Shown here: in pieces, positions 6,857-8,854 of the stretch | Position numbering within the stretch: position 1 is the first letter of the stretch | How the letters are laid out: each line of letters opens with the position of its first letter | Assembly (NCBI GenBank): GCA_017647065.1 | Contig: JAGCLI010000031.1 | Span: 1 to 8,854 of the forward strand | Source: Bacteroidales bacterium | GTDB taxonomy: Bacteria; Bacteroidota; Bacteroidia; Bacteroidales; P3 | Length of the DNA stretch: 8,854 nt | Direction: 5' to 3' | The notes under the pieces: generated by a model | Told to the model about the DNA's origin: nothing | Databases searched by the model: none | The model's input: the letters and a program-made list of their open reading frames with translations, nothing else | Program-made: the position numbers and the translations under genes

Positions 6857-7813
6857 ATGAAATATTCAATAGGAATTGATATAGGAGGAACAAACACTTG
6901 CTTTGGATTGGTAAATGAAAATGCAGAAATAATATATCAAAGTGCAATAAAAACAAAGAATTTTCCTGTTTTGGAGGATTATCTAACCGAATTAGTAAAG
7001 CAAATAAAAGATTTGATTGCACATTGCCCTGAGCCTGAAAACATTTTAGGCGTAGGCATTGGAGCACCTAATGGAAATTTTTACAAAGGCTCAATTGAAC
7101 TTGCTCCGAACCTACCTTTCAAAGGCATTATTCCTATAAAAAATATGTTAGAGATGCTTTTGCTTAACGAAGGCTGGGAATTGAAAGTTACAATCACTAA
7201 TGACGCAAACGCAGCCGGCATTGGAGAAATGATTTATGGTGGAGCAAAAGGCGTAAACGACTTTATTTTGATTACACTCGGCACAGGAGTTGGCAGTGCT
7301 ATTGTTTCAAATGGCAAAATGATTTACGGACATGACGGATTCGCAGGAGAAGTTGGACATACGATTGTTCAAATTGGCGGAAGAGAATGTGGATGCGGAC
7401 GAAAAGGCTGTTTAGAGACCTATTCTTCTGCAACAGGAATAAGACGCACAGCATTAAAACTTCTTCAAAAAGACATGACACCGTCTTTGCTTAGAGAATT
7501 GAATCAAGACGAAATAAACGGATACACAATTTGCGAGGCAGCAAGAAAAAATGATGCTTTGGCATTAGAATGTATTGACCTTACAGCAAAAATGCTTGCA
7601 ATTGGTTTGGCGAATGCAGTTGCTATCACATCGCCTCAAAAGATTATTTTTTCAGGAGGACTAAGTCAAGCTGGCGATTTATTGCTTAATCCTTTTAGAA
7701 AATACTTAGAGGAAAATCTTTACCCTGTTTTTCGTGGTAAAATAGTGGTTGAACAATCGGCTTTAAAAGAAAACGACACTGCAATCTTAGGAGCAGCGGC
7801 TTTAAATTATTAG
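6857..7813 (+). CDS. ROK-family sugar kinase (probable glucokinase)
   Basis: This 318-residue cytoplasmic kinase of the ROK family transfers phosphate from ATP to a hexose, most likely glucose. Motifs in order: phosphate-binding DIGGTN at 8-13; GIGAPNG at 67-73; TNDANAAG at 114-121 with Asp116 as the probable catalytic base; LGTGVG at 141-146; the sugar/zinc motif GEVGH with Glu165 and His168; CGCGRKGCLE at 178-187 with zinc ligands Cys178, Cys180 and Cys185; and FSGG at 265-268. All key residues are intact and the length is normal. The protein lacks a DNA-binding domain, so it is a kinase rather than a ROK repressor. The gene begins 13 bp after dapB and ends in TAG 4 bp before the glycoside hydrolase gene. 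That neighbour suggests it phosphorylates a released sugar. Glucose, mannose or another hexose cannot be told apart from sequence alone. Confidence 0.92.
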   Translation: MKYSIGIDIGGTNTCFGLVNENAEIIYQSAIKTKNFPVLEDYLTELVKQIKDLIAHCPEPENILGVGIGAPNGNFYKGSIELAPNLPFKGIIPIKNMLEMLLLNEGWELKVTITNDANAAGIGEMIYGGAKGVNDFILITLGTGVGSAIVSNGKMIYGHDGFAGEVGHTIVQIGGRECGCGRKGCLETYSSATGIRRTALKLLQKDMTPSLLRELNQDEINGYTICEAARKNDALALECIDLTAKMLAIGLANAVAITSPQKIIFSGGLSQAGDLLLNPFRKYLEENLYPVFRGKIVVEQSALKENDTAILGAAALNY

Positions 7814-7817
7814 AATT

Positions 7818-8854
7818 ATGAAGAAAACACTATTTTTCAGCATAATTGCTTTATTGTATTGGAGTTTCTCTTTTGCTCAAATGATTCAAATCAATAACGG
7901 CGTTTTGATTTGCAACAACGAAAGATTTGAAATCCACGATGACAAGACTAATATCTATGATTTGCTTGCAGAAAAAAGAAATGAAAATATGTTCTTTGGA
8001 GCAAATGAGGAGAATTATTCATTTTTAGATACTTGTCATTTGACTTACGTTTTAAACTTTGAAGTAGATAAAGCCCTTTTAAAGAAAGATATTATTCGTT
8101 TGAAGTTTGATTACATAGACACTTATGCTAAAATCATTCTTAATGGGCAAGAAATTGCTCAAACAAAGAACGCATTTCGTTCTTATGAGTTTGATGTAAA
8201 GAAGTTTTTGAAAAAAGGAGCAAATGAATTGATTGTAGAGATTGAACCTATATATCAAAAATGGCAAGCGGTAAATAGTGATGATTTCAACATACTTCAT
8301 TCCGAAAAACGAGCTGTTTTCCGTAAAGCTGCTTTTCAATTTGGTTGGGATTTGGCTCCTCGACAACTTGCAGGTGAGATTTCTTTTCCTATTTGCTTGA
8401 CTTTTGAGGACGAAAAGGAATATTTAAGATTTGCAAGCGTGCAAACAGAGGCTATTTCGGAAGAAGTAGCAAATATGTTGCTTACTATTAAAACCGAATT
8501 TCTTAAAGACGAAAAATATAATCTTAAACTCTCCTACTCTACTTCTGATAACAAAATAACAACTTTAGATTTAGGAGAATTAAGGCTTGAAAATTTAAAA
8601 GATAATCTTTCTTTATTTAGATTCAATGTAGAGAATCCTCAACTTTGGTTCCCTAACGGGTATGGTGATCCTACGCTTTATGAGGCTACAATTTATCTTT
8701 ATAATAAGAAGTCTATATGTTTAGATAGCGTAAAGACAAGATTTGGAATTAGAACAATAGAACTTTCTCAGAAAAAGGATAAATATGGTAGTGAGTTTTG
8801 TTTTATTGTAAACGGAAAGCCAATTTTTGCAAAGGGTGCAAAACTTGTTCCTTC
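7818..8854 (+). CDS. Exported glycoside hydrolase family 2 protein, beta-mannosidase-like (3' end outside window)
   Basis: The frame is open from ATG 7818 to the window edge: 345 complete codons with no stop or frameshift. Residues 1-20 form a signal peptide (MKK start, hydrophobic core, cleavage likely after SFA before Gln21) with no lipobox, so the enzyme should act in the periplasm or outside the cell. The galactose-binding-like N-terminal domain spans about 25-195 and includes YIDTYAKIILNG (99-110) and FGWDLAPR (175-182), comparable to the FGWDWGPR block of beta-mannosidases. A beta-sandwich domain follows, with NPQLWFPNGYGDPTLYE at 273-289 and FGIRTIEL at 309-316. FIVNGKPIFAKGA at 329-341 marks the entry to the catalytic barrel. 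The two catalytic glutamates would lie beyond the window. The next residues, KLVP, differ from the NWIP usual in this family. It starts 4 bp after the ROK kinase, probably in one operon. The family is confident; the substrate (beta-mannoside) is likely but not certain. Confidence 0.88.
   Translation, partial: MKKTLFFSIIALLYWSFSFAQMIQINNGVLICNNERFEIHDDKTNIYDLLAEKRNENMFFGANEENYSFLDTCHLTYVLNFEVDKALLKKDIIRLKFDYIDTYAKIILNGQEIAQTKNAFRSYEFDVKKFLKKGANELIVEIEPIYQKWQAVNSDDFNILHSEKRAVFRKAAFQFGWDLAPRQLAGEISFPICLTFEDEKEYLRFASVQTEAISEEVANMLLTIKTEFLKDEKYNLKLSYSTSDNKITTLDLGELRLENLKDNLSLFRFNVENPQLWFPNGYGDPTLYEATIYLYNKKSICLDSVKTRFGIRTIELSQKKDKYGSEFCFIVNGKPIFAKGAKLVP

Noticed and set aside
6174..7067. Two 107-codon minus-strand frames opposite dapB and the ROK gene
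   Set aside because: Both overlap intact, motif-bearing genes and show no own promoter or conserved feature.
8079..8366. 95-codon open frame on the minus strand
   Set aside because: It lies antisense to the glycoside hydrolase frame, which is continuous and has family motifs here; the antisense product shows no motif.
7818..8854. Possible frameshift or pseudogene in the last gene
   Set aside because: Codon-by-codon reading gives 345 uninterrupted codons with GH2 motifs in the right order; it is only cut by the window edge.

Overview
The window looks like part of the chromosome of a low-G+C member of the Bacteroidota. Three things point there. One gene encodes a DUF5103-type plug protein of the type IX secretion system, which is restricted to that phylum. 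A TAnnTTTG promoter element lies on each strand of the only divergent intergenic region. Starts are preceded by A-rich leaders rather than clear Shine-Dalgarno sequences. The species cannot be told from the sequence. Most of the window is ordinary housekeeping and peripheral metabolism, densely packed.

Layout. (1) Bases 2-457 (+) are the 3' end of a WD40-repeat gene with an exact 126-bp (42-residue) periodicity; its N-terminal part lies outside the window. (2) Bases 490-5029 (-) hold four tightly spaced genes, read in the order pepD (aminoacyl-histidine dipeptidase), a 135-residue membrane-anchored protein resembling the C-terminal half of a stomatin/prohibitin-type protein, an M24B aminopeptidase P-like enzyme, and the exported type IX secretion plug protein. 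Gaps of 4, 13 and 2 bp suggest one transcript. (3) Bases 5030-5174 are a very A/T-rich spacer with a 21-bp tandem repeat. Read in frame after the stop of the upstream gene, it would encode a Lys/Glu heptad tail. (4) Bases 5175-6083 (-) encode a YeiH/UPF0324 membrane protein. (5) A 70-bp divergent promoter region separates it from a plus-strand run: dapB (6154-6843), a ROK-family sugar kinase (6857-7813) and the 5' part of an exported family 2 glycoside hydrolase resembling beta-mannosidases (7818 to the window end).

How the genes fit together. The minus-strand cluster joins two metallopeptidases acting on short peptides with a small membrane protein and a secretion component. The plus-strand cluster joins lysine/cell-wall precursor synthesis (DapB) with a probable path of extracytoplasmic glycoside cleavage followed by sugar phosphorylation. 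No RNA genes, insertion sequences, CRISPR arrays or phage genes were seen. I found no convincing undescribed system. The items most worth a second look are the WD40 repeats, the SPFH-less stomatin-like protein between two peptidases, the in-frame heptad tail after the yeiH stop, and the unusual active-site loop of the glycoside hydrolase.
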